DNA of 64,000 nucleotides, taken from Leadbetterella lacunae (GTDB lineage Bacteria; Bacteroidota; Bacteroidia; Cytophagales; Spirosomataceae). The DNA lies in assembly GCF_042649125.1 (NCBI RefSeq), contig NZ_JBHRYQ010000001.1, forward strand, positions 4,960,001-5,024,000, in the 5' to 3' direction. The notes below the pieces were generated by a model. It was not told where the DNA came from and did no database searches. It saw only the letters and a list, made by a program, of their open reading frames with translations. Positions within the stretch are counted from its first letter, which is position 1, and each line of letters starts with the position of its first letter. Positions 25,088-34,419 of this stretch are shown here, in pieces. Made by a program: the position numbers and the translations under genes.

Positions 25088-27564
25088 TTTCCTAATGAAA
25101 TCAAATTACTCATTAGCCTATACGCTCCTGGCACTCCGGCTGGCAGCTGTCTAAACAACGAAAGACCTGTAAATACATAGTTTCCTTTGCCATATTTGGC
25201 TACTAAAAGAGAGCCTTCAAGAGGTTCTTCACCTTCGTCGTTCATAGCCAAAATTGGCGTGTATTTGTCTGAATATTTATCTCCGAAATACAATCCTCGT
25301 TCTTGTATCCATCCTTCAAAATCTTTCTGCGTGATTTTGTTTGGAGTGTTTAGTATTGGATGATCTTTTTGTAAGAAAGTTACGGCAGCATTTTCGTCAG
25401 TAACTCTTCCTCTGCCTACACTCAGTGGATATGGTCCAAGGTCTTTGGTTTTTACAGTACCATAAAACGCCTGCGTTTGATATTGAACAATCAAATTACC
25501 ACCATTTTTAACATAATTAAGCAAAAGCTCTTGGTTGGCAGCCAGCCAATCTTGGGTGTTATATGCTCTAACGCCTATTATGATCGCATCGTATTTCGCT
25601 AGGTTTTCATTGATATTTCCAGCCGTAATCATGGAAACTGTATAGCCAATCTGACGCAAAGCACTTGGTACTTCGTCGCCAGCTCCTTCTACGTATCCTA
25701 GGTTTTGACCTTTCTTTTTTATGTCTAGTTTGTTGGCTACCGCTTTAGCTTCTGGGAATGTATTTAGCTCAGGTATGTGCTCATAGCTTATTGTTTTTAG
25801 TCCGTGCGTATATACACCATGACTTGTTTTTGCTACTACTTTTATTTCTATTTCTGATTTTGTGGCAGGAGGCGTAACGGTAAAGTATACTTGCTTTTCT
25901 TGGTTTTTTTCTTCAAAATTTACCTTAATCTCATTTGGAGATGAAATCCAGTTTTTGGGAAGGTCAAGACTAATGGTAGCATCTAAATTTGCAACAGTGG
26001 CTTTGGCCGAAATACCCACCTTTTTAGGTAGATTGTCTGCAAAAACTAGCACCTTTTGGTCTACGTTAACCATTATTTCAGGTCTGATTTCAAAGTATTT
26101 GTAGATTTCCCCTCTAGCTGGTTCTGTATATTTATATTTGATAGCCGAAGTGAACGGTATTTTAACGCCTTCTATTTCAAAGAAAAAGGTTGCCTGAAGT
26201 GCATCGGGTGCCATCGGCTGACTTCTAAATTTCTCGTCTGACAATACATACGTTCCTTTTTGGGCTTCCTTTTGTAACCAATACGGTTGTGTAACAGCTG
26301 CGTTTTGAGGAATGGTTATGTCAAATACTAAATCGGTGGATTTGTTAAAAGGTAAAGTAATTGGAGAAATTATGCTGTCTTTATTTGTCTCTCCAGAAAC
26401 CGAAATGCCACTAAATTTAATGTCAAGCATTGATCGTGTAGTTACTGTTCCGAATATTTTCAAAGATTGCCCTGGTGCCGCAAAATTTACCGAAGGATTC
26501 GCCTCAAAATATAAGCCTGAACATTGGGCTATCAAGTTTTTACATTCTTCTAGTTTGTTTTCGGTATAAACCGTTTTTTCTAAACCATCTATTAACTTGT
26601 AGATTTCTAAAAGCTCTTTCACGCTTTTTGAAGGGTCTTTTAAGTCATATTTAGCAATTATTCCATTTAGCTTTTCTCCGATTGACTTACCGCCTGCTAT
26701 TCTATTCCAAGTACGGTCTAGGCCGTCAAAGACATCATCAACTGCTGGTTCACCTTTAATATGTACCATGAAGTCATATCGCTCATTGCGGGTAGGAGCA
26801 GAGCCAAAACCCTGACTGCGGTGTTTTGATCTCGCTTCGGCTGCTATTTCAGGATATGATTTTCCTAATAGCGGATTGAAGTCGCCAAGAGAAACCTTTA
26901 CGAAGTTTTTCTCTTCAGGAGTGGAATTAGTAAAGCCACGGTTGTATGAGTTCCAAACCAATCTTTTGGCTTGCCAAACGGATACTAATTTTAGTTGCTC
27001 GGGAAATTTGGTCGGATCTGCGGCTGCATCAAATGCTTCGGCTGATAGTACTGCTGATGCCGAGTGATGCCCGTGTCCGGCTCTTTCGTCAGGCGGAAAT
27101 CTATTTATTATTACGTCAGGTTTAAGTCTTCTAATTTGGAAAACTAAGTCGCTCAATATTTGTTCCCTTCCCCAGGTTAATAAGGCCTCGTCTGTTTTTT
27201 TTGTAAAACCAAAATCAATTGCTCTTGAAAACAATTGCTCGCCACCGTCTATTTTTCTCGCTTCTAATAATTCGTGTGTTCTGACTAGCCCAACGTATTC
27301 GCCTTGTTCGCTTCCTATTAGGTTTTGGCCACCGTCGCCACGAGTCATTGCAAAATATGCAGTTCTGGCTTTTTTCTCTTTGGCAAGCCAAGCAATCAAT
27401 AAGGTGTTTTCGTCATCAGGGTGAGCGGCCACGTACATGGCGTTACCTACTGTGTTGAGTTTTTCTATTCCGTGGAGAATCTCGCTACTTGTTAAAGGCC
27501 TCGTTTGTGCGGAGACACTAACTGTACAATAAAAAAGGAGAATAAATAGCCAATTTTTTTTCAT
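25084..27564 (-). CDS. Secreted PIG-L family deacetylase with a C-terminal ThuA/GATase-like domain
   Basis: 826 residues with a signal peptide (cut after VSVSA). The N-terminal domain (about 35-280) is a PIG-L/LmbE zinc deacetylase: AHPDDE at 47-52 and a second metal-binding segment 'GHGHHSASA' near 165-172. The middle holds beta-rich domains, and the last about 200 residues contain a Rossmann-like segment ('YDAIIIGVRAYNTQDWL', 'YVKNGGNLIVQYQTQ') like ThuA/GATase-type domains. It probably removes N-acetyl groups from amino sugars or glycoconjugates outside the cytoplasm. First gene of the operon that continues with VWA and TPR. Substrate unknown. Confidence 0.85.
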   Translation of the reverse strand: MKKNWLFILLFYCTVSVSAQTRPLTSSEILHGIEKLNTVGNAMYVAAHPDDENTLLIAWLAKEKKARTAYFAMTRGDGGQNLIGSEQGEYVGLVRTHELLEARKIDGGEQLFSRAIDFGFTKKTDEALLTWGREQILSDLVFQIRRLKPDVIINRFPPDERAGHGHHSASAVLSAEAFDAAADPTKFPEQLKLVSVWQAKRLVWNSYNRGFTNSTPEEKNFVKVSLGDFNPLLGKSYPEIAAEARSKHRSQGFGSAPTRNERYDFMVHIKGEPAVDDVFDGLDRTWNRIAGGKSIGEKLNGIIAKYDLKDPSKSVKELLEIYKLIDGLEKTVYTENKLEECKNLIAQCSGLYFEANPSVNFAAPGQSLKIFGTVTTRSMLDIKFSGISVSGETNKDSIISPITLPFNKSTDLVFDITIPQNAAVTQPYWLQKEAQKGTYVLSDEKFRSQPMAPDALQATFFFEIEGVKIPFTSAIKYKYTEPARGEIYKYFEIRPEIMVNVDQKVLVFADNLPKKVGISAKATVANLDATISLDLPKNWISSPNEIKVNFEEKNQEKQVYFTVTPPATKSEIEIKVVAKTSHGVYTHGLKTISYEHIPELNTFPEAKAVANKLDIKKKGQNLGYVEGAGDEVPSALRQIGYTVSMITAGNINENLAKYDAIIIGVRAYNTQDWLAANQELLLNYVKNGGNLIVQYQTQAFYGTVKTKDLGPYPLSVGRGRVTDENAAVTFLQKDHPILNTPNKITQKDFEGWIQERGLYFGDKYSDKYTPILAMNDEGEEPLEGSLLVAKYGKGNYVFTGLSLFRQLPAGVPGAYRLMSNLISLGK

Positions 27565-27571
27565 ATTTTTG
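27564..27571 (+). promoter_or_regulatory. Likely -7 box for the subtilase gene
   Basis: TATTTTTG fits TAnnTTTG and lies 20 bases before the ATG at 27591. It overlaps the start region of the divergent PIG-L gene. Confidence 0.4.
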
Positions 27572-27590
27572 TCTCTAATGGTATGAATGT

Positions 27591-30440
27591 ATGAAGAAAT
27601 ACTTCGGGTTGTTTTTAGTTTTATTTTCGTTTTCTAGCACTTTTGCTCAGAAAGATTCCTCTAAATATTTAGAAGGGGAACTTTATATTAGGCTTAAGTC
27701 TAGTAAAGTTTCTACAAAATTTACGTCTCTAAATCGAATTTCTATATCAAAAGATTTACCTTCTTTAAACAGTAACATAAAGAAAGGGAATTTCTCAGTT
27801 GAAAAAATTGAAAAATCTTTTAATTCTGCCAAAAATAAGGATTTAAAAAATATCATTCGGTTAAAAATAAAAGAAAACGATAAAATAGAAGAATTGATAG
27901 AGGAATTAAAAGCCAGCGGTGAATATGAGTACGTTGGCCGAATTCCGAAAAGGACCATAATTGCAACCCCAAATGACCCTTCGTTTAGTCAGCAATGGAG
28001 TTTATCCAAAATTAAAGCCACCGAAGCATGGGATGAAAACTCAGGTGCAGCTTCCGTAATTGTAGCCGTGGTAGATAATTCTATCCAAACCAACCATCCC
28101 GATTTGGCCGCCAATATGTTGCCCGGGAGAGACATGTCTGTAGACGGTGATTTTGATCCTAATCCGCCAAATGTAAATTTTGCACATGGTACACACGTGG
28201 CAGGGATATTATCAGCAGTTACAAATAATGCAATAGGTATAGCTGCTGCCGCTAATAATAAAGTAAAGATATTGCCCATAAAAGCCACCAGCGATTTTGA
28301 GAGTTATAATAACATTTCTTATGGTTACGAAGGGATTGTGTGGGCGGTAGACAATGGTGCTAAAATAATCAGTTGCTCGTGGGGTGGTGCTACCTACGAT
28401 GAAATAGAAAAAGCAGCCATAGATTATGCTTATGCCAATGGCGTAATAGTAGTGGCGGCAGCTGGAAACGATAATACTGCTGATCTGAACTATCCGGCGG
28501 CTTATGATCACGTGATTTCTGTGGCTAGTGTGGGCCAAACAGATGTGAGAAGCTACTTTAGTAGCTACGGGAGTAAGGTTGATATTTCTGCACCCGGCGA
28601 AAGCATTTTGAGTACTTTACCTTTTGGTGCATATGGCTCCTACTCAGGAACTTCTATGGCTACTCCGCTTGTGTCTTCATTTTTGGGGTATTTGCTTTCT
28701 ACATTTCCCACCATTACCAATGCCGAATTGGAAAACTTAATGAAGTCAACCTCAGATGATATCTCATCACTTAATCCGGGATTTGAGAATTCTTTAGGTT
28801 CAGGTAGAATAAATTTACTTAATGCAGTTTCGTGCAGAACCCAAAACTTAGATACTTTAAGTCTAAAAATCAGTGCAAGTCGGTATTTCTGTGCTGGAGA
28901 TAGTGCGTATCTTTTTACTAAAAAAATAAATGGACTGAGCCATTCTTGGTATAAAGACGGTACTTTGTTGCCCAGTACAACTGATAGTATTTGGGTGAAC
29001 CAACCTGGCGTATACAAGTTGAAAATTCAGAAAGGAAATTGTTCCAGAGTATTAAATACGATAAAAGTTTTAGAAAACACCTTGGTTTCATTCCCATCTT
29101 TAGCTTTAAATAAAGAGGTTTTTTATTGTGCTACAGTGGCAGATACTTTGGTGCAAATCGCACAAATGTGCTCACAACCAAGTTTTTATGAAAAGACTTA
29201 TTCAGGAGGTACTGTCGGTTACGACAATTTTGTAAAAAGTGGTGCGGACCCAACTGTGGTTTTTTCTGGTATTCCGGGCTTTGTGGATTCACTTGAAGTA
29301 ACCATTCAGTGGCAAAAGAAAGATGGCGGTAATTTTAACTCGTGTGGAAACACTGACGGTGGCAGTATTCCGTATAATGAGGAGGTAGCTTTTTCTCTGC
29401 AAAGTCCAGAGGGTGAAACTGTAGAGTTAATAGGTTTTGGTACATATCAAAGAGGAAATACTACGAGTGGCTTAGTCACTCAGGTATTCAAATTGGGAGT
29501 TGCTGGAATACCCGTAAATTCGCTTCCTGCAAATGGAACATTTTCTCCTTCCGGAGATTTTTCTAAATTGATTAACGCGGTACCAAACGGCACATGGACC
29601 TTATTGCCGCAAGATAACTCTGAAATTGACCCACTCTGTGTTTCGGGTTTTTCTATAAAAATATATACAAATTATGTTTCTAATGTACCGAGTCTTTCTT
29701 GGTGGGACAGCCCTATGGGTGGAAACAAGGTGAGTGACTCTTCTAAATTTTTATTGCCAAACCTAAGTGTTGGAGAGCATCTATATTTTGCTCAAAGCAA
29801 GTGCAATGAATTTTGCCCATCGGTAAGAACTCCTACACGTGTAACTGTGAAAACGGTTCCTGAAATCGTTGGGTTTTCTTTTGATGATGTGATTTTGAGT
29901 CGAGCTCAGGTGATGGCTATTATGGCAGCCCAGAGTTACAGTGTTAGAAAAAGCAGTGCTAACCTATATTATGTGGAAGGTTTGGATCAAAACGGGCAGT
30001 TTTACAGTTATCAAATTTCCAATAAAGGACCTTCGGTTTCGCCAGTGAGTGTGTGTAGTTCGGCAGATTATGTTTTGGTAGCCACAGGGTGTACGGGTAC
30101 TGTATCATGGAGCAATGGCGAAACCAACTTGGGTATTATTTTGCAAAATCTAAATCAAAATATGCAGATTACAGCTAGTTGCAATCAAACGTCGGCATGT
30201 GTACCGCCGCCGCCAAGTATATTTAGTTTTTCTTTGGCTACTTCACCCCAAATTCTAACAGGGACATTGAGTCAAAACTCAATTCAGAGTTTCTACGGGA
30301 GTAGCCTTGAGTCTACCCAGAAAATAAATCCTACTTCACAAATTAATTATAAAGGAACATCTTCTGTGGAGCTAAAGCCCGGTTTTGAAGTAAAGCAAGG
30401 CAACGTTTTTTCTGCCCAAATCGGCAATTGTAACAATTAG
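27591..30440 (+). CDS. Secreted S8 family serine peptidase with P-like domain and C-terminal sorting/adhesion segment
   Basis: 949 residues. Signal peptide 1-19 (cut STFA-Q), an inhibitor-like propeptide (about 25-125), then a complete subtilase domain: Asp 162 ('VAVVDNSI'), His 199 ('HGTHVAGI'), oxyanion-region 'AAAGNDN' near 290 and Ser near 355 ('GTSMATP'). About residues 500-690 form a P-domain-like beta sandwich ('CATVADTL' ... 'GTWTLLPQDN'). The C-terminal 60 residues ('INYKGTSSVELKPGFEVKQGNVFSAQIG') match the short repeat-like segment found at the end of many secreted Cytophagales proteins. Substrate unknown; degradation of extracellular protein is likely. Confidence 0.88.
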   Translation: MKKYFGLFLVLFSFSSTFAQKDSSKYLEGELYIRLKSSKVSTKFTSLNRISISKDLPSLNSNIKKGNFSVEKIEKSFNSAKNKDLKNIIRLKIKENDKIEELIEELKASGEYEYVGRIPKRTIIATPNDPSFSQQWSLSKIKATEAWDENSGAASVIVAVVDNSIQTNHPDLAANMLPGRDMSVDGDFDPNPPNVNFAHGTHVAGILSAVTNNAIGIAAAANNKVKILPIKATSDFESYNNISYGYEGIVWAVDNGAKIISCSWGGATYDEIEKAAIDYAYANGVIVVAAAGNDNTADLNYPAAYDHVISVASVGQTDVRSYFSSYGSKVDISAPGESILSTLPFGAYGSYSGTSMATPLVSSFLGYLLSTFPTITNAELENLMKSTSDDISSLNPGFENSLGSGRINLLNAVSCRTQNLDTLSLKISASRYFCAGDSAYLFTKKINGLSHSWYKDGTLLPSTTDSIWVNQPGVYKLKIQKGNCSRVLNTIKVLENTLVSFPSLALNKEVFYCATVADTLVQIAQMCSQPSFYEKTYSGGTVGYDNFVKSGADPTVVFSGIPGFVDSLEVTIQWQKKDGGNFNSCGNTDGGSIPYNEEVAFSLQSPEGETVELIGFGTYQRGNTTSGLVTQVFKLGVAGIPVNSLPANGTFSPSGDFSKLINAVPNGTWTLLPQDNSEIDPLCVSGFSIKIYTNYVSNVPSLSWWDSPMGGNKVSDSSKFLLPNLSVGEHLYFAQSKCNEFCPSVRTPTRVTVKTVPEIVGFSFDDVILSRAQVMAIMAAQSYSVRKSSANLYYVEGLDQNGQFYSYQISNKGPSVSPVSVCSSADYVLVATGCTGTVSWSNGETNLGIILQNLNQNMQITASCNQTSACVPPPPSIFSFSLATSPQILTGTLSQNSIQSFYGSSLESTQKINPTSQINYKGTSSVELKPGFEVKQGNVFSAQIGNCNN

Positions 30441-30581
30441 AATTTTAATTTGTATTCTTCTTAGGGTCTATTTTAAGAAAAGTTTCAATTTTTTGAGATT
30501 TAATTGCATAATACTTTTTTATTGTGTCCATCTGCAATTAAATTTGTTCAAATCTTATTTTTAAAATTTAAACCCTATTAT

Positions 30582-33248
30582 ATGAACTCTATTGTTTATC
30601 TAGTGCCCTTATTTGGTCTAGTGGGCTTAATCTACACCGCGATTAAGTTTAACTGGGTTTCCCGCCAAGATGCTGGGGACGAAAACATGCAAAGGCTATC
30701 CGGCTATATTGCTGACGGTGCCATTGCATTTCTTAAAGCCGAGTGGAAAGTATTGGCAATGTTTGCTATTCCAACGGCCATTATTTTATTTTTCTTAGGG
30801 TCAGATGAAGGAACGCCCGAAAATCCAATTCACTCATCACCTGTAATCGCATTAGCGTTTATTATTGGAGCCGTTTTTTCTGCATTTGCAGGATATATCG
30901 GTATGAAAGTAGCCACCAAAGCAAACGTAAGAACGGCTCAAGCCGCTCGTACTTCACTTGCAAAAGCTCTTAATGTTTCGTTTACAGGAGGTTCTGTAAT
31001 GGGAATGGGAGTTGCTGGTTTGGCTATCTTAGGTCTTGGAGGTTTGTTTATATTGTTTTATAACTATTTCGCTCAAGGCAAAGCCCTTACTTCTATGGAA
31101 ATGAGAAAGGCTATTGAGGTTTTGGCTGGTTTCTCTCTTGGAGCTGAGTCAATTGCTCTTTTTGCTAGAGTAGGTGGTGGTATTTATACCAAAGCAGCCG
31201 ACGTAGGTGCTGACTTAGTAGGTAAAGTAGAAGCCGGTATTCCGGAAGATGACGTTAGAAACCCTGCAACTATTGCAGACAATGTGGGTGATAACGTAGG
31301 TGACGTAGCGGGTATGGGTGCTGACCTTTTTGGTTCGTATGTGGCTACTATTTTGGCTACCATGGTTTTGGGACAAGAAATTAGTGTTACAGACAATTAC
31401 GGTGGTTTTTCACCAGTTTTATTGCCGATGCTTATTGCCGGTGTAGGTCTTTTGGCTTCTATGGTAAGTACGTTTTTTGTACGCGTTAAAAACGAAACTG
31501 ATTCTGTTCAAAACGCCCTTAATATGGGTAACTGGCTTTCTATCGTTATTACGCTCGTGGCTTCTTATTTTTTAGTAAAAAATATCCTCCCAGAGACCCT
31601 TTCACTTCGTGGTTTTGAATTTACTTCGAATGATGTTTTCTATGCTATTGTAGTTGGCTTAATAGTGGGTACCTTGATGTCTATCATCACAGAATATTAT
31701 ACAGCTATGGGTAAAAGACCTGTAGACTCTATCGTTCAGAAATCAGGCACAGGTCACGCTACGAATATTATCGGAGGATTGGCAGTAGGTATGGAATCTA
31801 CCGTTCTGCCTATTATAGTATTGGCAGCGGGTATCATTTTCTCATATGCGTTTGCGGGTATCTATGGAGTTTCTATAGCCGCAGCAGGTATGATGGCCAC
31901 AACGGCTATGCAGTTGGCTATCGATGCTTTTGGACCAATTGCGGATAACGCGGGAGGAATTGCCGAAATGTCTCAACTTCCAAGTGAGGTTCGCGAAAGA
32001 ACAGATAACTTAGATGCAGTAGGAAACACTACAGCGGCAACAGGTAAAGGCTTTGCAATTGCTTCGGCGGCATTGACTTCACTAGCTTTATTTGCAGCTT
32101 TTGTCGGCATTTCAGGTATTGACGCGATTGATATTTACAAAGCACCAGTATTGGCTGGTTTGTTTATTGGAGGTATGATTCCATTTATATTTTCTGCCCT
32201 TGCTATCTCTGCGGTAGGTAAGGCAGCCATGGAAATGGTAAATGAAGTTCGTCGTCAGTTTAGAGAAATTCCAGGTATAATGGAATACAAAGCTCAACCT
32301 GAGTATGAAAAATGCGTTGAGATTTCAACCAAAGCATCACTTAAAGAAATGATGTTACCAGGAGCTATCGCTCTATTGGTTCCTGTTTTAGTTGGTTTTG
32401 GATTTAAAGGCGTATTTGCTACAACTTCATCTGCCGAAATATTAGGAGGATTACTAGCAGGGGTTACTGTTTCAGGTGTATTGATGGGGATTTTCCAGTC
32501 AAATGCAGGTGGAGCATGGGATAACGCCAAGAAGTCTTTTGAAAAAGGAGTTAACATAGATGGGGAGTTTTACAAAAAAGGTTCGGAGCCGCACAAAGCC
32601 GCCGTAACTGGAGATACTGTAGGTGATCCATTTAAAGATACTTCGGGTCCTTCTATGAATATTTTGATCAAATTAATGTCAATCGTTTCGTTGGTTATAG
32701 CACCTTATATCGCTGTCAATAGCGAAAATAAAATGGGAGCAACTGAGGAAATCGTGATGACAGAAATGGTTGAAGAAGTGGCTGCCGATATGCCAAGTGT
32801 TAGTAAAACACTTTCGTCAGGTGTTAGTCTTGATTTTGTTTCTGGTGGTATCGAAGATAAGCTGATAAACTTCATCGAAGACCCAAGCTCAGAGGCGAGC
32901 AAAGACAATTGGTTTAATTTTTCAAACCTTAACTTCAAAACAGGAAGTGCAGTTATAGATGAGTCTACTATGAAAGAGGTAGATAATATCTCTGAGATTC
33001 TAAAGGCATTCCCTGCTGTAGGAATTAAAGTAGGTGGATATACAGATAACGTAGGTAATCCGAATAACAATTTGGCTTTGTCGGTACAGCGAGCAGATGC
33101 AGTAAAAGCTGCTTTGGTTTCAAAAGGAATTGATGCTGCGAGAATTGAAGCGGAAGGTTACGGTGAAAAACACCCGGTAGCATCAAATGATACGCCTGAA
33201 GGTCAAAAACTGAACCGTAGAATAGCAGTCAGTGTAAGGAAAAAATAA
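30582..33248 (+). CDS. hppA: Ion-translocating membrane pyrophosphatase fused to a C-terminal OmpA-like domain
   Basis: 888 residues from the ATG at 30582; an alternative upstream start would add 26 residues that do not look conserved. Residues 1-700 are a full membrane pyrophosphatase with many helices and the pyrophosphate/Mg sites 'DVGADLVGKVEAGIPEDDVRNPATIADNVGDNVGD' and 'GDTVGDPFKDTSGPSMN'. 'GNTTAATGKG' carries the Ala typical of K+-dependent enzymes, and FGSY replaces the FESY of Na+ pumps, which suggests proton pumping. Residues about 775-888 are an OmpA/peptidoglycan-binding domain ('GGYTDNVGNPNNNLALSVQRADAV', 'GYGEKHPVASNDT'). Both termini of these pumps face the periplasm, so the domain could tether the pump to the wall. 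Confidence 0.93.
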   Translation: MNSIVYLVPLFGLVGLIYTAIKFNWVSRQDAGDENMQRLSGYIADGAIAFLKAEWKVLAMFAIPTAIILFFLGSDEGTPENPIHSSPVIALAFIIGAVFSAFAGYIGMKVATKANVRTAQAARTSLAKALNVSFTGGSVMGMGVAGLAILGLGGLFILFYNYFAQGKALTSMEMRKAIEVLAGFSLGAESIALFARVGGGIYTKAADVGADLVGKVEAGIPEDDVRNPATIADNVGDNVGDVAGMGADLFGSYVATILATMVLGQEISVTDNYGGFSPVLLPMLIAGVGLLASMVSTFFVRVKNETDSVQNALNMGNWLSIVITLVASYFLVKNILPETLSLRGFEFTSNDVFYAIVVGLIVGTLMSIITEYYTAMGKRPVDSIVQKSGTGHATNIIGGLAVGMESTVLPIIVLAAGIIFSYAFAGIYGVSIAAAGMMATTAMQLAIDAFGPIADNAGGIAEMSQLPSEVRERTDNLDAVGNTTAATGKGFAIASAALTSLALFAAFVGISGIDAIDIYKAPVLAGLFIGGMIPFIFSALAISAVGKAAMEMVNEVRRQFREIPGIMEYKAQPEYEKCVEISTKASLKEMMLPGAIALLVPVLVGFGFKGVFATTSSAEILGGLLAGVTVSGVLMGIFQSNAGGAWDNAKKSFEKGVNIDGEFYKKGSEPHKAAVTGDTVGDPFKDTSGPSMNILIKLMSIVSLVIAPYIAVNSENKMGATEEIVMTEMVEEVAADMPSVSKTLSSGVSLDFVSGGIEDKLINFIEDPSSEASKDNWFNFSNLNFKTGSAVIDESTMKEVDNISEILKAFPAVGIKVGGYTDNVGNPNNNLALSVQRADAVKAALVSKGIDAARIEAEGYGEKHPVASNDTPEGQKLNRRIAVSVRKK

Positions 33249-33266
33249 TTCATTTTGTTTAAGTAC

Positions 33267-33299
33267 AAAGGTCAGTTCATTTTGAGCTGACCTTTTTTT
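33267..33299 (+). terminator. Terminator between hppA and fbp
   Basis: AAAGGTCAG and CTGACCTTT form a 9-bp stem with an 11-base loop and a T-run. Confidence 0.9.
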
Positions 33300-33302
33300 G
33301 TA

Positions 33303-34295
33303 TCAATGCAGCTCCATAAGTTCTTTAACCATCAGCTCAGATCCAACATATAGCGGACTCCTTTGATGGAAACTCGTGGCTTCTATGTCGAGTATTTCTT
33401 GGTAGCCGTCTGTGGCTCTTGCTCCGCTATCTTCGGCTAAAAACGCAAGTGGGTAGCATTCGTAAAGTAACCTGAGTTTTCCTTTGAGGTGTTCATTTGT
33501 GGGTGGATATAGATATATGCCACCTTTAAATTGGTTCCTGTGGAAGTCGCCCACCAAGGAACCAATGTACCTGCTAGAATATGACCTGTCTAAACAAAGC
33601 GACAGGTATTTTTTTATAGGGGCAAAAAATGAAGTGTAATTGCCATAATTTATTGAAAATATGTTCCCGTTTTTGGGAGCTATAACATTTGTGTGCGACA
33701 AGAAAAACTCTCCCAAAGAGTTTTCGTAAGTAAAACAGTTTACGCCTTTGCCAGTAGAATAAACTAAAATAGTAGATGAGCCATACAAAATATAACCCGC
33801 GGCTACTTGGCTTCTGCCACCTTGCAGAAAATCGGCCTCGTTTGCGAGTGTTCCTTCAGGGCTTATGCGGTGGTAAATAGAAAAGATGGTGCCTATCGAG
33901 ACATTTACGTCAATATTAGAGGAGCCATCGAGCGGGTCTAGTGCCACCACATATTTGCCTTCGTTGTTTCCCGTATATATGATTCCTTCGTCTTCTTCAG
34001 TGATGATCGCACACACTTCGCCGCCGTTTTTTAGGGCTCTTATTAACCGCACGTTGGCTATTACGTCTAGTTTTTGCTGAGCTTCGCCCTGTATGTTTTC
34101 GGAGTCTGTGCCGCCTGTTAAATCTATTAAGCCTGCTCTGTTTACCTCGCGGTTAATAATTTTGGCAGCAAGGCCAATGTCTCTTAAAAGTTGAGAAAGT
34201 TCACCAGACGCACCTTTAAAAGCACTCTGCTGTCTTTTTATAAATCTGTCGAGGGTTACGCCAACCGGAAGTGTGAGAGTTTCGTCAATAGACAT
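33303..34295 (-). CDS. fbp: Fructose-1,6-bisphosphatase, class I
   Basis: Hydrolyses fructose-1,6-bisphosphate in gluconeogenesis; 330 residues. The metal-binding motif 'EEDEG' lies near residue 100, 'VALDPLDGSSNIDVNVSIGTIFSIY' near 121-145, and the active-site region 'GGIYLYPPT' and 'KLRLLYECYPLAFLAEDSGA' near 257-290. A minus-strand -7 box (TAGATTTG, plus-strand positions 34316-34323) lies 20 bases before the start. Confidence 0.97.
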   Translation of the reverse strand: MSIDETLTLPVGVTLDRFIKRQQSAFKGASGELSQLLRDIGLAAKIINREVNRAGLIDLTGGTDSENIQGEAQQKLDVIANVRLIRALKNGGEVCAIITEEDEGIIYTGNNEGKYVVALDPLDGSSNIDVNVSIGTIFSIYHRISPEGTLANEADFLQGGRSQVAAGYILYGSSTILVYSTGKGVNCFTYENSLGEFFLSHTNVIAPKNGNIFSINYGNYTSFFAPIKKYLSLCLDRSYSSRYIGSLVGDFHRNQFKGGIYLYPPTNEHLKGKLRLLYECYPLAFLAEDSGARATDGYQEILDIEATSFHQRSPLYVGSELMVKELMELH

Positions 34296-34315
34296 CTTTT
34301 TTTTGTTTGATGCCT

Positions 34316-34323
34316 CAAATCTA
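34316..34323 (-). promoter_or_regulatory. Likely -7 box for fbp
   Basis: Minus-strand TAGATTTG fits TAnnTTTG and is correctly placed for the fbp start at 34295. Confidence 0.4.
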
Positions 34324-34419
34324 TTCTAAGTTTTTGTAAAAGAAAAATATTTTCTGCGAAATTTCGCTAAATGTTAAAAATTAACAAAAAGTGTAATTTT
34401 CACAATTATTCGCATTGGT

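Noticed and set aside
30504..30581. Upstream extension of the pyrophosphatase by 26 residues
   Set aside because: The family starts with a short segment before the first helix, and the ATG at 30582 fits; the extension is not membrane-protein-like leader sequence.
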